64,000 bases of DNA from Erwinia sp. HDF1-3R (lineage in GTDB: Bacteria; Pseudomonadota; Gammaproteobacteria; Enterobacterales; Enterobacteriaceae): the NCBI RefSeq assembly GCF_039621855.1, contig NZ_CP155071.1:3348001-3412000 (forward strand), in the 5' to 3' direction. Position 1 is the stretch's first letter. Each line of letters begins with the position of its first letter. The notes under the pieces are model-generated. The model did no database searches, was not told the DNA's origin, and worked only from the letters and a program-made list of their open reading frames with translations. The position numbers were made by a program, and so were the translations under genes. Below are positions 52,951 through 63,954 of this stretch, one piece after another.

Positions 52951-55095
52951 GTGTCTCGTACCATTATGTTGATTCCTACCGGCACCAGCGTCGGCCTCAC
53001 CAGTATTAGTCTCGGCGTAATCCGCGCCATGGAACGCAAAGGCGTTCGTCTCAGCGTGTTTAAACCTATCGCTCAGCCGCGCACCGGTGGTGATGCCCAC
53101 GACCAGACGACCCTTATTATCCGAAAAAACTCGTCTATCCCTGCTGCCGAGCCGCTACAGATGAGCCGCGTCGAATCGCTGCTGGGCACCAATCAGCAGG
53201 ATGTGCTGATGGAAGAGATCATCAAGCGATACCATGAAAATACGAAAGATGCCGAAGTGGTGCTGGTTGAAGGGCTGGTCCCGACCCGCAAACATCAGTT
53301 TGCCTCCGCGCTGAACTATGAAATAGCTAAAACGCTGAACGCCGAAATTGTTTTTGTTATGTCGCTGGGCAACGATTCGCCAGCGCAGTTAAAAGAGCGC
53401 ATTGAACTGACGCAAAGCAGCTTTGGCGGCAGCAAAAATAAAAGCATCACCGGCGTGATCATTAACAAGCTGAACGCCCCGGTTGACGATCAGGGACGTA
53501 CCCGCCCCGATCTTTCTGAAATTTTTGATGATTCCACCAAGGCCAGCGTCGCCAATATCGATCCGAAGCAGCTGTTTGCCAACAGCCCCCTGCCGGTACT
53601 GGGCTGCGTCCCCTGGAGTTTCGATCTGATCGCGACGCGCGCGATTGATATGTGCCGTCATCTGAATGCCGATGTGATTAATGAAGGTGATATCCAGACC
53701 CGACGCGTCAAATCGGTGACCTTCTGCGCGCGCAGCCTGCCACATATGCTGGAGCATTTCCGTCCCGGCTCTCTGCTGGTGACCTCAGCAGACCGTCCCG
53801 ACGTGCTGGTCGCCGCCTGTCTGGCCGCGATGAACGGCGTGGAAATTGGTGCCGTACTGCTGACCGGTGGCTATCAGATTGACGAGCCGATCCGTAAGCT
53901 TTGCGAACGTGCTTTTGCCACCGGCCTGCCGGTGTTTATGGTGAAAACCAATACCTGGCAGACCTCACTAAGCCTGCAAAGTTTTAATCTTGAAGTGCCT
54001 GCCGACGATACCCAGCGCATCGAGCGCGTGCAGGAATATGTCGCCAGCCACATTGATGCCGAATGGATTGACTCGCTGACGGCAACCTCCGAACGTAGCC
54101 GTCGCCTCTCACCTCCGGCTTTCCGCTATCAGCTGACCGAGCTGGCGCGCGAGGCGGGCAAGCGCATTGTCCTGCCGGAAGGTGACGAACCGCGTACGGT
54201 TAAAGCGGCAGCTATCTGCGCCGCACGTGGCATCGCGACCTGTATCCTGCTGGGTAATCCGGATGAGATCCAGCGCGTGGCAGCCGTTCAGGGCGTTGAG
54301 CTGGGCAAGGGGATCGAGATTGTTGACCCGGATGCCGTGCGGGAGAATTACGTACCGCGCCTGGTCGAGCTGCGTAAAAGCAAGGGCATGACGGAAGTCG
54401 TCGCTCAGGAGCAGCTTGAAGACAACGTGATGCTCGGTACTATGATGCTGGAGCGGGGAGAAGTTGACGGCCTGGTTTCGGGTGCGGTACACACCACGGC
54501 GAATACTATCCGTCCGCCGCTACAGTTAATTAAGACCGCCCCGAACAGCTCGCTGGTCTCTTCGATCTTCTTTATGCTGCTGCCTGAACAGGTACTGGTA
54601 TATGGCGACTGTGCAATCAATCCGGATCCTAATCCGGAGCAACTGGCAGAAATTGCCATTCAGTCCGCAGATTCCGCCACCGCCTTTGGCATCGAGCCTC
54701 GTGTGGCGATGATCTCCTACTCTACCGGCAACTCCGGCGCGGGCAGCGACGTTGAGAAAGTGCGCGAAGCGACGCGCATTGCCAAGGAGAAGCGTCCCGA
54801 TCTCATTATTGACGGTCCGTTGCAATACGATGCAGCTATTATGGCTGACGTGGCGAAATCCAAAGCGCCAGATTCTCCGGTCGCAGGTCGGGCAACCGTG
54901 TTCATCTTCCCGGATTTGAACACCGGTAATACCACCTACAAAGCCGTGCAGCGCTCTGCCGATCTGATCTCAATCGGGCCAATGCTTCAGGGAATGCGCA
55001 AGCCGGTCAACGATTTGTCACGTGGCGCGCTGGTTGACGATATCGTTTATACCATTGCGCTGACTGCGATCCAGTCAAAGCAGGCTGAAGGCTAA
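52951..55095 (+). CDS. pta: phosphate acetyltransferase
   Basis: Converts acetyl-CoA to acetyl phosphate. It is the long enteric form, 714 residues, starting at GTG 52951 after AAGAGAGG. Domain order: P-loop-like N-terminal domain (about 1-230, [18 protein letters not shown]), DRTGG regulatory domain (about 235-350), and catalytic PTA_PTB domain (about 390-714; [50 protein letters not shown]). The N-terminal part is known in E. coli to mediate NADH and pyruvate control. A strong terminator follows. Confidence 0.99.
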   Translation: MSRTIMLIPTGTSVGLTSISLGVIRAMERKGVRLSVFKPIAQPRTGGDAHDQTTLIIRKNSSIPAAEPLQMSRVESLLGTNQQDVLMEEIIKRYHENTKDAEVVLVEGLVPTRKHQFASALNYEIAKTLNAEIVFVMSLGNDSPAQLKERIELTQSSFGGSKNKSITGVIINKLNAPVDDQGRTRPDLSEIFDDSTKASVANIDPKQLFANSPLPVLGCVPWSFDLIATRAIDMCRHLNADVINEGDIQTRRVKSVTFCARSLPHMLEHFRPGSLLVTSADRPDVLVAACLAAMNGVEIGAVLLTGGYQIDEPIRKLCERAFATGLPVFMVKTNTWQTSLSLQSFNLEVPADDTQRIERVQEYVASHIDAEWIDSLTATSERSRRLSPPAFRYQLTELAREAGKRIVLPEGDEPRTVKAAAICAARGIATCILLGNPDEIQRVAAVQGVELGKGIEIVDPDAVRENYVPRLVELRKSKGMTEVVAQEQLEDNVMLGTMMLERGEVDGLVSGAVHTTANTIRPPLQLIKTAPNSSLVSSIFFMLLPEQVLVYGDCAINPDPNPEQLAEIAIQSADSATAFGIEPRVAMISYSTGNSGAGSDVEKVREATRIAKEKRPDLIIDGPLQYDAAIMADVAKSKAPDSPVAGRATVFIFPDLNTGNTTYKAVQRSADLISIGPMLQGMRKPVNDLSRGALVDDIVYTIALTAIQSKQAEG

Positions 55096-55114
55096 TCGGA
55101 TCTGAGTTTTCTAT

Positions 55115-55140
55115 GGCGGGTCATTTTCGACCCGCCTTTT
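55115..55140 (+). terminator. intrinsic terminator of ackA-pta
   Basis: The stem GGCGGGTC/GACCCGCC (55115-55122 and 55129-55136) has loop ATTTTC and is followed by TTTT. It starts 19 bases after the pta stop. Confidence 0.9.
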
Positions 55141-55451
55141 ATTAAAAAGCGTGCTTAGCCGTTGAGTGAACTTTTAGCGGCAAAAAGGCGATCTTAGTCC
55201 CAAAATACCCCTAAGAACATTCCATAATCCTATATTTTCGCCTGAGACATTCATCTCCCTAAAGTCATTTCCTCATCCAACCTTCCATTAACTCAATAAT
55301 TACCAACAAGAATTTAATTTTTTATTTTTTTTCTGGTAGAAACAACCGATTGCGACCAGGCTTATCACCAGCAGGGCGTATTAGATAAAGTCATTAATAA
55401 CGATGTTTGATTATGGCATCGAATAACTATCCGACTAAGGGAGACTTCGCA
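55141..55451. other. AT-rich gap upstream of the coiled-coil membrane gene
   Basis: No gene. The T/A-rich tract at about 55290-55335 may be an H-NS- or IHF-friendly promoter region. In E. coli the yfc genes follow pta, so this is the left edge of a replaced segment. Confidence 0.4.
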
Positions 55452-56453
55452 ATGAGTGATACTCAAATCCATCCGGTTTACAGTGAATTAAACACGGGTA
55501 TACAGCTTAAGCGTATTTCGTGGAGCGCCGTTTTTGCAGGCGTTATCATTTCCATCGTTATTTATTTGTTACTCACCATTTTAGGTACGGCAATTGGTGC
55601 TACGACAATTGACCCGCTTAAAGAACAAAATCCAGTGGACGGTCTCGGTAAAGGCGCGTTGATCTGGACCGGCCTTTCAATGCTTATTTCTATTGCGGCG
55701 GGTGCATTTATTACCGGTCGACTGGCCCAGCGTGAAGGCGCGCTGCACGGCGTGCTGATGTGGGCAGTTAATACGCTGATTTGCGTCTGGCTGGTGGTGT
55801 CGGTATTAAGCAGCGCGGTAAGCGGCACGGCCAGCGTTATTGGTTCTGGCTTCAGCTTACTGGGTAATGGTATTTCTGCCGTTGCGCCTTCTGTCACTCA
55901 GGCAGCAAAGGATAAGCTACAGGAAAATAATATCGATCTTAACAGTATCCAGAATGAGCTTGAAACCACGCTGCGCCAGACCGGTAAACCCGAGTTGCAG
56001 CCTGAAAATCTCAAGCAGGATGCCAACAATGAGAAAAATCACGCACAGAACCAGGCTGAAAATACCGCTACGCATCAGCAGTCAGCGGATACTGATTTAG
56101 CCAACTGGTTCCAGGGCGTTATTCAGCGCAATCAGTCAACGCTTCAGGCTGCTGACCTTGATGCACTGAAAAATATTATTAAAGCACGTACAGGCAAAAG
56201 CGATCAGGAAGTCGATCAGATCGTTGCCCAGACGCAGCAGAGTTATCAGCAGGCGTATCAGAAATATGAAGAGTTGAAGAAACAGGCTGAGCAGAAAGCG
56301 CGTGAAGCCGGTGATAAAGCAGCCTCTGCCACGGCTAAAGCCAGCTGGGTGACACTTATCATACTGCTGATTGAAGCCGTTATCGCAGGTTTCCTGGGCA
56401 AGGCCGGTCGTAAAAGCCAGCCGCATCAGGTTAATCAGGTAAATGTGCATTAA
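55452..56453 (+). CDS. inner-membrane protein with long glutamine-rich coiled coil
   Basis: A 333-residue protein from the ATG at 55452, which has GGGAGA upstream; an ATG 15 codons earlier lacks such a site. There are three hydrophobic helices at about 24-46, 66-90 and 96-118. A highly helical, Gln/Asn/Lys-rich segment at about 140-295 (DKLQENNIDLNSIQNELETT; QQSYQQAYQKYEELKKQAEQ) is followed by a fourth membrane helix at about 300-320 (WVTLIILLIEAVIAGFLG). The helical segment is therefore tethered at both ends. Some databases label similar proteins PhnA-like, without evidence. No function can be assigned. It replaces the yfcC neighbourhood seen after pta in E. coli. Confidence 0.8.
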   Translation: MSDTQIHPVYSELNTGIQLKRISWSAVFAGVIISIVIYLLLTILGTAIGATTIDPLKEQNPVDGLGKGALIWTGLSMLISIAAGAFITGRLAQREGALHGVLMWAVNTLICVWLVVSVLSSAVSGTASVIGSGFSLLGNGISAVAPSVTQAAKDKLQENNIDLNSIQNELETTLRQTGKPELQPENLKQDANNEKNHAQNQAENTATHQQSADTDLANWFQGVIQRNQSTLQAADLDALKNIIKARTGKSDQEVDQIVAQTQQSYQQAYQKYEELKKQAEQKAREAGDKAASATAKASWVTLIILLIEAVIAGFLGKAGRKSQPHQVNQVNVH

Positions 56454-56480
56454 TTAATATCGTTATCCGCATTACCCGAA

Positions 56481-56507
56481 GGGCCAGCCAGCGAGCTGGC
56501 CCTTTTT
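56481..56507 (+). terminator. intrinsic terminator after the coiled-coil gene
   Basis: The stem GGGCCAGC/GCTGGCCC (56481-56488 and 56495-56502) has loop CAGCGA and is followed by TTTTT. It lies 27 bases past the stop. Confidence 0.9.
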
Positions 56508-56598
56508 GCATTTGAAGCAGGCTGAGGGAATTATGGCGCGATAAGGGCTTAGTGCTATCGCCTGGAGGGCCCCGGACTGCAAAGGCCTGGGGTACCGA

Positions 56599-56765
56599 CG
56601 GGTAGGACCAGGCGCGGGAAGGTTGTAAGGGTCGCCTACGGGTGGAATCCGATGCTCAAAGGTCAGAGGGGCGCCGACGGGCAGGGTCAGGCGCGGGAAG
56701 GCTGTAGGGATCGCCTACGGGTAGGGTCAGGCGCGGGAAGGTTGTAGGGGTCGCCTACGGGTAGG
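56599..56765. repeat. tandem copies of a GC-rich unit of about 41 bases
   Basis: At least three imperfect copies of a unit containing GGCGCGGGAAGGTTGTAGGG followed by TCGCCTACGGGTAGGGTCA, at about 56611-56650, 56687-56728 and 56728-56765. Differences are single bases. Open frames through it are low-complexity and not credible as genes. Confidence 0.8.
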
Positions 56766-57220
56766 GCCCGGTGCCTGGCGGTCCTCGCGCCGCGCGTGGC
56801 GCGGTTCCTTCGCTTCGTTCGTCGACCTTTCGGACCGGGCATGACGGGACGTCCCTGTCCCGGCATGCCCTTGTGCCAGCATCCCTGCTGGCCCATCCGG
56901 GTCTTCCTCTCTCCACTCAGCGCTGCGGATTGCCTGTCCCCGGGCCCCACCCGCCTGCTCCTCTTGCATTGTGCTGGCTGCGGGTAAGAGCGGTTCCGGG
57001 GGTAACATAAACTCTTTCGGCAGGTTTGGAAGAGGAAGAACTCTGCAAATAAGAAAACTTCTGTGCTAAAAATTCAGTACCATTGGCTGGGCAGGCGCTA
57101 TCAAAAGCACATTACCGGATTACCTGCTAGTGGGCCGGGCGGGCTACAAAGCCTGAGCGCTATTAGGGCTTAACTGGAAGTCGTGCTGATGATACCTGCG
57201 GAGACTAAAGGGTTTTACTA
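56766..57220. repeat. hairpin-rich part of the repeat island
   Basis: Contains a 14-bp near-perfect hairpin (56837-56850/56857-56870, loop GTCCCT) and a GCCAGCA/TGCTGGC hairpin at about 56876-56893. A block at about 56931-57000 (TGCCTGTCCCCGGGCCCCAC and onward) recurs with a few changes at about 57506-57580. A reversed version of the string CAATCCGCAGCGCTGCGG from the long direct repeats is present at about 56918-56936. Confidence 0.7.
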
Positions 57221-57467
57221 AAAGCAACTCAGCAGCCTGAGAGGTGGACAATTCCTGCGTTTGACGGGCAATCCGCAGCGCTGCGGCGAAGACGGAGGGT
57301 CAGGCGAGGGCAGCAGGGATGCTGCTCTCAGGGAGCGGCGGGCAGGACGCCCGCTCGCGACCGGGCCGTCCGGCCTGGAGCCGGAGCCAAAGGCACCACG
57401 CGGAGCGTGGCGTGAGGACGCCCGGCGAACGCTGGGATTGTCCACCGGTATCGCAGGTATTGCAGCC
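57221..57467. repeat. long direct repeat, copy 1 (about 245 bp)
   Basis: Nearly identical to 57724-57970, displaced by 502-503 bases. It begins AAAGCAACT and runs through GGCGGGCAGGACGCCCGCTC to TCGCAGGTATTGCAG. It contains self-complementary stretches such as GGCAGGACGCCCGC. No gene is supported on either strand. Confidence 0.9.
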
Positions 57468-57723
57468 TGCACGACCGGCCTGCCAACAGGCAGGGTATCG
57501 GAATGCCTGTCACCGGGCCCCACCCGTCTGCTCCTCTTGTATTGTTCTGGTTGCGGGTATAAGCAGTTCCGGGGAGTACAGGAAATTTCCCCCAAGTTTA
57601 ATGCGAAATGAATTATGCAATTCAGGAAAGTAAGTGTCATTGAAAGGGGTCAAAAGTCCGCATGCGAACAGGGCTTCGCCTGAAGTCGCTCAGGTAATTG
57701 CGGAACGACAAATGGTTCGATCT

Positions 57724-57990
57724 AAAGCAACTTAGAAGCCTGAGAGGTGGACAATCCCTGCGGTTGACGGGCAATCCGCAGCGCTGCGGCGAAGACGTAA
57801 GGCCAGGCGAGGGCAGCAGGGATGCTGCACTCAGGGAGCGGCGGGCAGGACGCCCGCTCGCGACCGGGCCGTCCGGCCTGGAGTCGGAGCCAAAGGCACC
57901 ACGCGGAGCGTGGCGTGAGGACGCCCGGCGAACGCTGGGATTGTCCACCGGCATCGCAGGTATTGCAGGTATTGCAGGTATCGCAGCCCA
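57724..57990. repeat. long direct repeat, copy 2, with 9-bp microrepeat at its end
   Basis: Second copy of the element at 57221-57467, with few substitutions. At its right end a nonamer, TATTGCAGG or TATCGCAGG, is repeated about four times (57949-57986), while copy 1 has fewer. It ends about 50 bases before the yfcD stop. Confidence 0.9.
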
Positions 57991-58040
57991 AACAACTAAC
58001 CAGCCAACGCTGGCATTGTCCACCGACACAGCGTCTACCG

Positions 58041-58580
58041 CTATGCTTGTGCTTGCGACAGGGTACGTCCCTGCTCGTTATTACGGCTCAACCAAAGTGA
58101 CAAAGCTTTTAAAGAATCATCGGTAAACTCGTCGCAGCGGGCGGTTATCTCTTCCGGCGTCATCCAGAAAACTTCATCAACTTCCTCTTCCTGCATCGCA
58201 AAAGGCCCGTGCGACACGCAGCTGAACAGCCCTCCCCATACCCGGCAGTGCTGATCCTCAAAGTAAAACAGACCATGCTCGGCGAAAGGAACGGCGGCAA
58301 TACCCAGCTCTTCTTCGGCTTCGCGTCTGGCCGACTCAAGCATCTCCTCCCCGCTCTGCACCACCCCACCGGCAGTTGCATCAAGCATACCCGGCATAAA
58401 ATCTTTGCTCTCGGTACGACGCTGCACCAGAATTTTTCCCATCCCATCGTGTACCACAATATAGGTTGCGCGATGGCGCAAACACTGTGCCCGCATCTGC
58501 GCACGGCTGGACTGTGCAATAACCTCGTTATCTTCGTTAACGATATCTACCCATTCCGTGCCGCGATCTTGCTCGACCAT
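58041..58580 (-). CDS. yfcD: Nudix hydrolase YfcD
   Basis: A 179-residue Nudix-family protein (E. coli 180). The Nudix box is present as [23 protein letters not shown], preceded by the conserved [20 protein letters not shown]. Resemblance is to IPP-isomerase-like Nudix enzymes, but the substrate is unknown. The C-terminus runs up to the edge of the repeat island, and the last few residues differ from E. coli. Confidence 0.94.
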   Translation of the reverse strand: MVEQDRGTEWVDIVNEDNEVIAQSSRAQMRAQCLRHRATYIVVHDGMGKILVQRRTESKDFMPGMLDATAGGVVQSGEEMLESARREAEEELGIAAVPFAEHGLFYFEDQHCRVWGGLFSCVSHGPFAMQEEEVDEVFWMTPEEITARCDEFTDDSLKALSLWLSRNNEQGRTLSQAQA

Positions 58581-58675
58581 CCGTAACCCTTATTCGTTCT
58601 GGCGCTTTGCGCTCGTTGATTCGTGCCCGCGCAGTTTGCCACGAGCGACCAAAAATTAATAATCCTTCGATGTCC

Positions 58676-59443
<768 letters not shown>

Positions 59444-59539
59444 TCAAAAAGGATGTGCTTTACTGCACCCTGTGTCAGATTCACCTAAGCTAATAGCAGG
59501 CTGTTAGATGATTAACACCACTCTAAAAGGACACTCAGC

Positions 59540-60433
59540 ATGCACATTTTACTGACGGGCGGTACCGGCCTGATTGGCAGCCATCTTATCCCCCGCCTGT
59601 TACAGCGCGGCGACAGCGTCAGCGTGGTCACCCGTAATGTGGCCAGCGCACGCAGCAAGCTGGACGAGCGGGTCAACCTGTGGTCAGGGCTGGAGCAGCA
59701 GCGCGATCTTAACGCCGTTGACGCCGTTATCAATCTGGCGGGCGAACCCATCGCCGATAAGCGCTGGAGCGACACGCAGAAGCAGCGGCTGTGTGAAAGC
59801 CGCTGGCAGATAACCGAGCGCCTTACCGCCCTGATACATGCCAGCAGTACACCGCCCTCGGTATTTATCTCCGGTTCCGCCACCGGCTACTACGGTGATG
59901 CTGGCGATGTGGTACTGACCGAAGATGATCCCGGTCACGACGAATTTACACACCAGCTCTGCGCGCGCTGGGAGTCGCTGGCGCTGGCGGCAGAAAGTGA
60001 CCAGACGCGCGTCTGCCTGCTGCGTACCGGCGTGGTACTGGCGAAAGAGGGCGGCGCCCTGAGCAAAATGAAGCTGCCCTTTAAGCTGGGTATAGGCGGG
60101 CCGATCGGCACCGGTAAGCAGTATATGCCGTGGATCCACCTTGAGGATATGCTAAGCGCTATTCTCTGGCTGTTGGATAGCAGCAGCCTGCGCGGTCCGT
60201 TCAATATGGTTGCTCCCTACGCGGTGCGCAACGAACAGTTTGCCGCTACCCTGGGAGAAGCAATGCACCGCCCGGCCTTTATGCGTACCCCGGCCAGCGC
60301 GATAAAGCTGATAATGGGAGAGTCATCGGTATTGGTACTCGGTGGTCAGCACGTGCTACCGAAGCGGCTGGAGGAATCGGGATTTGATTTCCGCTGGTAT
60401 CAGCTGGATGAGGCGCTTAAGAATGTGGTCTGA
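59540..60433 (+). CDS. yfcH: SDR39U1-type epimerase-like protein YfcH
   Basis: A 297-residue extended short-chain dehydrogenase-like protein. The nucleotide-binding loop is [21 protein letters not shown]; the SGSATGYYG segment carries the catalytic-type tyrosine. A C-terminal DUF1731 region ends in [20 protein letters not shown]. It is related to the cell-division-linked SulA family of plants and cyanobacteria by annotation, but the function is unknown. The gene has the ribosome site AAAAGGA and is convergent with hisP. Confidence 0.95.
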   Translation: MHILLTGGTGLIGSHLIPRLLQRGDSVSVVTRNVASARSKLDERVNLWSGLEQQRDLNAVDAVINLAGEPIADKRWSDTQKQRLCESRWQITERLTALIHASSTPPSVFISGSATGYYGDAGDVVLTEDDPGHDEFTHQLCARWESLALAAESDQTRVCLLRTGVVLAKEGGALSKMKLPFKLGIGGPIGTGKQYMPWIHLEDMLSAILWLLDSSSLRGPFNMVAPYAVRNEQFAATLGEAMHRPAFMRTPASAIKLIMGESSVLVLGGQHVLPKRLEESGFDFRWYQLDEALKNVV

Positions 60434-60623
60434 ACCACAGGGACCGCGACCAGAACGGTAACACCGTATCAGCCAGCATACGCACACATACTGGCCCCAG
60501 GCGTCAGGATGCCTGTTTTCGTCGCTATGCGATAACCGCGCCGCATTCCGTATCATCCCGGCGCGCGGCGCGGAGGATCCTGTTAACTTTCAGCTAAAAC
60601 CGTTACCTCAGTGCGAAACCCGT

Positions 60624-61397
60624 CTACTTCAGCACCCCGGAGAGAAACTGCTGCAGGCGCGGGCTTTTGGGATTATTGAACAGCTCGTCCGGCGGCCCCT
60701 CCTCCTCTATTTTTCCCTGATGCAGGAAAATCACATGGCTTGAGACGTGACGGGCGAACTCCATTTCGTGGGTGACAACCACCATGGTTTTGCCCTCCTC
60801 CGCCAGCTTCTGCATAATCCGTAGCACCTCGCCCACCAGCTCCGGGTCGAGCGCCGAGGTCGGTTCATCAAACAGCAGCACCTCTGGCTCCATCGCCAGC
60901 GCACGCGCAATGGACACGCGCTGCTGCTGGCCGCCCGACAGGTGGACCGGATATTTCGCCCGGGCGCGCTCGTCAATCCCTACCTTCTCCAGATAACGGA
61001 TGGCACGATCGTGCGCGTCGGCCTTGCTCAGCCCGAGAACCTGCATCGGCGCTTCCATAACGTTTTGCAGCACCGTCATGTGACTCCACAGGTTAAAGTG
61101 CTGAAACACCATGGTCAGACTAGTGCGCAGCGCCCGCAGCTGCTCCTTATTGGACACTTTAAGCTGACCGTCGGTATCGCGCACCAGGTTAATGGTCTGG
61201 TTATTAACAGAAAGCGTCCCTTCGCTGGGTTTCTCCAGAAAATTAATACAGCGCAGGAAGGTACTTTTTCCCGACCCCGATGAACCGATAATACTGATCA
61301 CATCACCGGCGTCAGCCCGCAGTGATACGCCCTTCAGCACCTCATGCTCACCGTAGCGCTTATGCAGTTCAGTTACGTTTAATTTATTTTCGGCCAT
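60624..61397 (-). CDS. hisP: histidine/basic amino acid ABC transporter, ATP-binding subunit
   Basis: ATPase of the HisJQMP importer; 257 residues from the ATG at 61397. A TTG at 61409 that overlaps the hisM stop would add four residues. Walker A is GSSGSGKST, the signature is [16 protein letters not shown], and Walker B is [13 protein letters not shown], with the H-loop in VVVTHEM. The terminal residues [10 protein letters not shown] are family-typical. It is the last gene of hisJ-Q-M-P. Confidence 0.98.
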   Translation of the reverse strand: MAENKLNVTELHKRYGEHEVLKGVSLRADAGDVISIIGSSGSGKSTFLRCINFLEKPSEGTLSVNNQTINLVRDTDGQLKVSNKEQLRALRTSLTMVFQHFNLWSHMTVLQNVMEAPMQVLGLSKADAHDRAIRYLEKVGIDERARAKYPVHLSGGQQQRVSIARALAMEPEVLLFDEPTSALDPELVGEVLRIMQKLAEEGKTMVVVTHEMEFARHVSSHVIFLHQGKIEEEGPPDELFNNPKSPRLQQFLSGVLK

Positions 61398-61405
61398 AGT
61401 TTTGC

Positions 61406-62122
61406 TCAATGAGTCGATGAGGGTTTAACGTGCGCCAGCCAGCGTTTCTCCGCCATGCGGAACAGACTAATCAACACATACGAGATAATCAGGTAGAGGA
61501 TGGCGGCAATGCCAAACGCCACGAACGGCTGATAGGTGGCGGAATTAATATCCCGCGCTACCTTCAGCAGGTCCGGTACGGTCGCGGTAAAAGCCAGCGC
61601 CGTGGAGTGCAGCATCAGGATCACTTCATTACTGTAGGCCGGCAGCGCGGTGCGCAGTGCGGAGGGCAGAATAATGCAGCGATAGAGTTTAAAAGGAGAA
61701 AAGCCATAAGCGCGGGCCGCTTCAATTTCACCATAAGGGACGGCACGGATCGCACCGGCGAAGATCTCGGTGGTATAGGCACAGGTGTTCAGCGTCAGTG
61801 CCAGCAGCGTACAGTTCAGCCCGCTGCGGAAGAACGCGTTAAGCAATTCGTTGCCCTTCACCACTTCCAGCGTGTACATACCGGAATAGAAGATCAGCAG
61901 TTGAACATAGAGCGGCGTGCCGCGAAAAATATAGGTAAACAGCCAGACCGGAAAGCGCACCGCCCTGATGGGGGAAACGCGGGCAATGGCCAGCAGTACT
62001 GCCAGACATCCACCCAGCACAACGGAAATAATCAGCAGCCACAGGGTAATCGCCACGCCGGAAAAGCGATAACCGTCCGTCCACAGCAGGGCTTTCCAGT
62101 ATTCCTGAATAATATCGATCAT
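61406..62122 (-). CDS. hisM: histidine/basic amino acid ABC transporter permease HisM
   Basis: A 238-residue polar amino acid permease with about five membrane helices and the EAA-type coupling loop [20 protein letters not shown]. It pairs with HisQ in the membrane to form the channel. The ATG overlaps the hisQ stop (ATGA). The hisP ATG begins 8 bases after its stop. Confidence 0.97.
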   Translation of the reverse strand: MIDIIQEYWKALLWTDGYRFSGVAITLWLLIISVVLGGCLAVLLAIARVSPIRAVRFPVWLFTYIFRGTPLYVQLLIFYSGMYTLEVVKGNELLNAFFRSGLNCTLLALTLNTCAYTTEIFAGAIRAVPYGEIEAARAYGFSPFKLYRCIILPSALRTALPAYSNEVILMLHSTALAFTATVPDLLKVARDINSATYQPFVAFGIAAILYLIISYVLISLFRMAEKRWLAHVKPSSTH

Positions 62123-62805
62123 AAGTCAGCCCTTTTTACACCCACCGAATACCGGCGTTCCAGCCACCACAACACGCCGTTAGAGAGCGTGGTAAATATC
62201 AGATAGATAATGCCGGCCACGATGGCAAACCAAAACGGCTGCCAGGTGCTTTTTCCCGCCAGCTGCGTTGCCTTAACCACATCTTCCAGCCCCAGTAATG
62301 AAACCAGCGCCGTTGCTTTCAGGATTACCTGCCAGTTATTACCGATACCGGGCAGCGCATAACGCATCATCGCCGGGAACAAAATGCGGCGGAAAGTCTG
62401 TGAAGAGGAGAAGCCGAACGCCGTCGCTGCTTCCACCTGCCCTTTTGGCACCGCCATCCAGGCCCCGCGAAAGGTCTCGGTAAAGTACGCGCCATAGATG
62501 AAACCGAGCGTAATAATACCGGCCACCATCGGATCGATATCAAACTGGCTAAGCCCCAGCAGGTCGGTAAGCTGGTTAAGGGCAATTTGCAGGCCGTAAA
62601 AAATCAGCAGCATCAGAACCAGATCGGGCACACCGCGAATTAAAGTGGTGTAGCCTTCAAAGATTATCCGCAGTGGACGATTAGAGGAGAGTTTGGCGCC
62701 CGCACCAACTAAACCGAGGATGACCGACAGCAGCACCGAGCTGAGAGCCAGCTCAAGCGTAACCAGCGCGCCCCTGAAAATGACATCAGAATATCCATAC
62801 AGCAT
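62119..62805 (-). CDS. hisQ: histidine/basic amino acid ABC transporter permease HisQ
   Basis: A 228-residue permease with five helices; the coupling loop is GQVEAATAFGFSSSQTFRRILFP. The start at 62805 (MLYGYSDVIFRGALVTLELA) is chosen because CAGGA lies about 8 bases upstream; an ATG two codons earlier would be too close to it. It is 97 bases downstream of hisJ. Confidence 0.97.
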   Translation of the reverse strand: MLYGYSDVIFRGALVTLELALSSVLLSVILGLVGAGAKLSSNRPLRIIFEGYTTLIRGVPDLVLMLLIFYGLQIALNQLTDLLGLSQFDIDPMVAGIITLGFIYGAYFTETFRGAWMAVPKGQVEAATAFGFSSSQTFRRILFPAMMRYALPGIGNNWQVILKATALVSLLGLEDVVKATQLAGKSTWQPFWFAIVAGIIYLIFTTLSNGVLWWLERRYSVGVKRADL

Positions 62806-62902
62806 AAGCATTTCCTGTCTTAAATTTCACTACGCGTTTTACCGACAGCAGGCAGGTAAAACAGGGGCCGCCATTTTCGGCAAGCCCCCCTGACAGGTTT
62901 TC

Positions 62903-63685
62903 TTAACCGCCGTACACGTCAAAGTCGAAATATTTTTTAGCCAGCTTGTCGTAGGTGCCATCTTTGCGCATCGATTCAAAAGCTTTGTCGATGGCCGCTT
63001 TCAGATCGGTTTCATCTTTGCGCATGCCTATACCGGTTCCCACGCCAAAGATCTTCTCATCCTTCACCGCCGGACCGGCAAAAGCAAAGTTTTTACCGGC
63101 AGGCTGTTTCAGGAACCCTTCGCTGGCGGCAACCTCATCCTGGAAAGCCGCATCAATTCGACCCGCCGTCAGATCCTGATACACCTGGTCCTGATTTGCA
63201 TAAGGCGTGATGGTTACGCCTTTTGGACGCCACTCCTGATTTGCATAGGTTTCCTGCGTGGTACCCTGAAGCAGTCCGATAGTTTTGCCCTTCAGCGAGT
63301 CCACTGTTGGCAACAGTTTGGAACCTTTAGGCGCAATCAGACGGGCATTGGCTGCAAATAATTTTTCAGAGAAGGCGATCTCCTGCTGACGTTTTTCGGT
63401 AATCGAGAGGGAAGAGATAATGGCATCAATCTTCTTCGCCTTAAGCGAGGGGATCAGCGCGTCAAAATCGCTCTCTACATACGTACATTTGGTCCCCATA
63501 CGTTTGCAGATCTCGTTAGCGAGATCGATATCAAACCCAACCAGCTGCCCCTGGGCATTCTTTGATTCAAAAGGGGCATAGGTAGGATCGTTACCAATGC
63601 GCAGCGTCTTCGGTGCGGCAGCAAATGCGCTACCTGCGGAAGAGAGAGCCAGCAGCAGAGAAAGAGCCAGGACCTGCTTTTTCAT
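62903..63685 (-). CDS. hisJ: periplasmic histidine / lysine-arginine-ornithine binding protein
   Basis: A 260-residue solute-binding protein. The signal peptide is about 1-22 ([17 protein letters not shown], then AAPKT). The ligand-site pattern is [31 protein letters not shown] and [18 protein letters not shown]; Cys60 and Cys67 form the usual disulfide. Sequence is a blend of HisJ and ArgT features: the ending [11 protein letters not shown] is HisJ-like, while the CKRMGTKC and FAFAG segments lean to ArgT. Only one binding protein gene is present in the window, whereas E. coli has argT and hisJ side by side. Confidence 0.93.
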   Translation of the reverse strand: MKKQVLALSLLLALSSAGSAFAAAPKTLRIGNDPTYAPFESKNAQGQLVGFDIDLANEICKRMGTKCTYVESDFDALIPSLKAKKIDAIISSLSITEKRQQEIAFSEKLFAANARLIAPKGSKLLPTVDSLKGKTIGLLQGTTQETYANQEWRPKGVTITPYANQDQVYQDLTAGRIDAAFQDEVAASEGFLKQPAGKNFAFAGPAVKDEKIFGVGTGIGMRKDETDLKAAIDKAFESMRKDGTYDKLAKKYFDFDVYGG

Positions 63686-63754
63686 AGATTACCCTCAAGA
63701 TGAACTTTTATTATGGCGTTATGATCTGTTCGCGCCGTTATGGACAATGTTATT

Positions 63755-63770
63755 TGCAGGTTTCATGCCA
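63755..63770 (-). promoter_or_regulatory. probable sigma-54 promoter of hisJQMP
   Basis: The reverse strand reads TGGCATGAAACCTGCA, close to the sigma-54 consensus TGGCAC-N5-TTGCA with the essential GG and GC dinucleotides in the right spacing. Transcription would start near 63743, giving a leader of about 60 bases before the hisJ ATG. The argT promoter of enteric bacteria is of this type. Confidence 0.7.
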
Positions 63771-63886
63771 CTTTTACGCGGGTGTGCCCCACGGTTGCGC
63801 AGTCCGGTCGCCACGCTCGGTTACAGCGTAAGCGCCCGGATTCTGAGGAAATATATAGCAGATTTGTTGAGGCGGAGCGGCGGCAA

Positions 63887-63954
63887 TGTTGCATTTTGGT
63901 GCAGCAGATGCACGAAATGCGATTCAGCGCCCGCTATTGCACTAATATCGGGCA
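63887..63954 (-). promoter_or_regulatory. two probable NtrC enhancer sites
   Basis: Bases 63887-63903 (TGTTGCATTTTGGTGCA) and 63938-63954 (TGCACTAATATCGGGCA) each match one half of the NtrC consensus TGCACTATTTTGGTGCA very well and the other half partly. They lie about 150 and 200 bases upstream of the inferred sigma-54 start, the usual enhancer distance. Confidence 0.55.

Noticed and set aside
52093-53100. 335-codon reverse frame opposite ackA and the start of pta
   Set aside because: Spans two unrelated genes on the other strand; a shadow frame.
57218-58029. Two similar reverse frames (140 and 130 codons) with near-identical peptides
   Set aside because: Their similarity comes from the long direct DNA repeats; the content is Pro/Arg/Ser-rich with no start signals. 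More likely non-coding repeats than a protein family.
61397-61409. TTG start of hisP at 61409 overlapping the hisM stop
   Set aside because: Possible, but the ATG at 61397 gives the family length and N-terminus.
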